Source: Micromonosporaceae bacterium (GTDB taxonomy: Bacteria; Actinomycetota; Actinomycetes; Mycobacteriales; Micromonosporaceae). Taken from it: a stretch of DNA of 14,290 nt. The stretch covers positions 1 through 14,290 of the forward strand of contig DPJL01000317.1 in the NCBI GenBank assembly GCA_003543035.1. Reading direction: 5' to 3'. The notes under the pieces were generated by a model that was not told the origin of the DNA, searched no databases, and saw only the letters and a program-made list of their open reading frames with translations. How positions within the stretch are numbered: position 1 is the first letter of the stretch; each line of letters begins with the position of its first letter. The position numbers and the translations under genes were made by a program. Positions 13,513 to 14,290 of the stretch are shown in pieces.

Positions 13513-13625
13513 AGACCAACCTGTATCGCCTGGTGCGCAAGGTCCAACCCCGTGTCGTCATAACGGGACGTCGCCGAGCGGCCGAACTCTCCGGCTACTT
13601 CAACGATCCAAGGCGCGCACGTTGA
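13509..13625 (+). CDS. Doubtful small ORF, 38 aa, ATGA-coupled to the MFS gene
   Basis: The stop of the MFS gene forms ATGA with an ATG at 13509 that opens a 38-codon frame (MKTNLYRLVRKVQPRVVITG to its TGA at 13623-13625). AAAGGTGAG precedes it as a plausible ribosome-binding site. The product would be very basic, with 10 Arg and 2 Lys. The centre faintly recalls an antitoxin-like strand, but this is too short to assign. Its last 31 bp overlap the convergent DUF72 gene. It may be a real small gene or a chance frame; no partner is visible. Confidence 0.28.
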   Translation: MKTNLYRLVRKVQPRVVITGRRRAAELSGYFNDPRRAR

Positions 13626-14290
13626 GCCAGCTCGAGGAAAGCCTTCGCATCGACAATCGCCGCGCCACCGTGGTCGTTGTTGAAGTACACATAGACCGGC
13701 TCTTCGGACGGAAAGGCTTCGGCGATCCGGCTTACCCAGGTTTTCAACGCGGCCCTCCCATAGCGCGGGCGGGGCTGCGCCCGTCCCTCGTGCAAACGCA
13801 GATAGCCCCAGTCGGCGGTGCGCCAAAGTGGAGCGATCGGCCGGCCAAGCCTGTCCGCCCAGCACAGCGCCGCATTGTGCTTCTCCAGCAGCCGACGGAC
13901 ATCATCGGCCCACCACGACTGGTGCCTCGGCTCCACGGCAACCTTTGTACCGTCAGGAAAGCATGCCAGCGTCTCGGCCAAAGCGTCGACGTTTGCCTTG
14001 AGCGTCGGGGGAAGCTGGATCAGCACCGGGCCCAACCTGTCCCCCAATGCCTCAGCCCGGCTGAAGAATCGCGCGACCGGCTCCTGCGGATCCTTGAGCC
14101 GCTTGATGTGCGTGAGATACCGGCTCATCTTCACCGCCATACAGAAGCCGTCCGGCGTACGTTCCCGCCATTGCGCGAAGGTATTGCGTTCGGGCAGCCG
14201 ATAGAAGGCGTTGTTCACTTCCACGGTCGCGAAGTGCTCGGCGTAATACTCGAGCCAAAGCCGTTGCGGCAGGCCCTCCGGATAAAACCC
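13595..14290 (-). CDS. DUF72 (YecE-like) protein, N-terminus outside window
   Basis: The frame is open to the right edge and ends at TAG 13597-13595, giving 231 residues. The edge-proximal part reads GFYPEGLPQRLWLEYYAEHF, then TVEVNNAFYRLP, the standard opening blocks of DUF72 proteins (usual length about 240-280). Only the first 15-30 residues are missing. Further family blocks are FCMAVKMSRYLTHIKRL, LGPVLIQLPPTL, VAVEPRHQSWW, GYLRLHEG and the terminal VYVYFNNDHGGAAI. The fold is a TIM-barrel-like one related to sugar-phosphate isomerases/endonucleases, with no settled function. The GTG at 14224 is internal. It converges on the MFS/38-codon ORF. Confidence 0.93.
   Translation of the reverse strand, partial: GFYPEGLPQRLWLEYYAEHFATVEVNNAFYRLPERNTFAQWRERTPDGFCMAVKMSRYLTHIKRLKDPQEPVARFFSRAEALGDRLGPVLIQLPPTLKANVDALAETLACFPDGTKVAVEPRHQSWWADDVRRLLEKHNAALCWADRLGRPIAPLWRTADWGYLRLHEGRAQPRPRYGRAALKTWVSRIAEAFPSEEPVYVYFNNDHGGAAIVDAKAFLELAQRARLGSLK

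Overview
This window is ordinary high-GC chromosome of an actinomycete (Actinomycetota). The evidence is the strong G/C bias at third codon positions, the protein families (actinobacterial-type xylose isomerase, a DUF5937/ArsR regulator, a NarL-type two-component pair), and the number of genes that begin without a Shine-Dalgarno site, with a TANNNT hexamer 6-7 nt before the start codon (leaderless style). The genus cannot be decided from this sequence. No rRNA, tRNA, CRISPR array, insertion sequence or phage gene was seen.

Left part (1-4600): the C-terminus of an aldehyde dehydrogenase runs in from the left edge and converges on a small 65-residue hypothetical gene. An arginase/agmatinase-superfamily enzyme follows. 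It converges on an MmcQ/YjbR-family gene that is broken by an in-frame amber codon exactly where the family's conserved 'LPE' glutamate should be. Next is an MFS permease divergent from a DUF5937 + winged-helix (ArsR-like) regulator, with an 18-bp dyad between them that is the obvious operator. A conserved hypothetical protein with an internal duplication follows.

Middle (4600-8440): a GAF-type histidine kinase and NarL/FixJ response regulator overlap by 8 bp on the minus strand. Divergent from them is a tightly coupled three-gene operon: short-chain dehydrogenase, VOC/glyoxalase-like protein and a short, divergent QueA-like protein, joined by two ATGA overlaps. The 94-bp gap between the two units carries three copies of AGGACC-RR, candidate binding sites for the response regulator.

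Right part (8440-14290): a D-xylose utilisation locus. xylA and xylB (ATGA overlap) are transcribed leftward, divergent from a ROK-family XylR-type repressor. The 64-bp gap holds a 33-bp imperfect palindrome covering the xylA -10 box. Downstream of xylR is a DHA3-like MFS exporter gene whose start codon lies in the 5-nt loop of a perfect 14-bp inverted repeat, the most striking non-coding structure in the window. It ends in an ATGA overlap with a doubtful 38-codon ORF and converges on a DUF72 (YecE-like) gene that leaves the window on the right.

Intergenic space is minimal; no gap without a gene exceeds 100 bp. No wholly new system is evident. The best leads are the start-codon hairpin, the unstudied QueA-like operon, the candidate regulator sites and the amber-interrupted YjbR gene.
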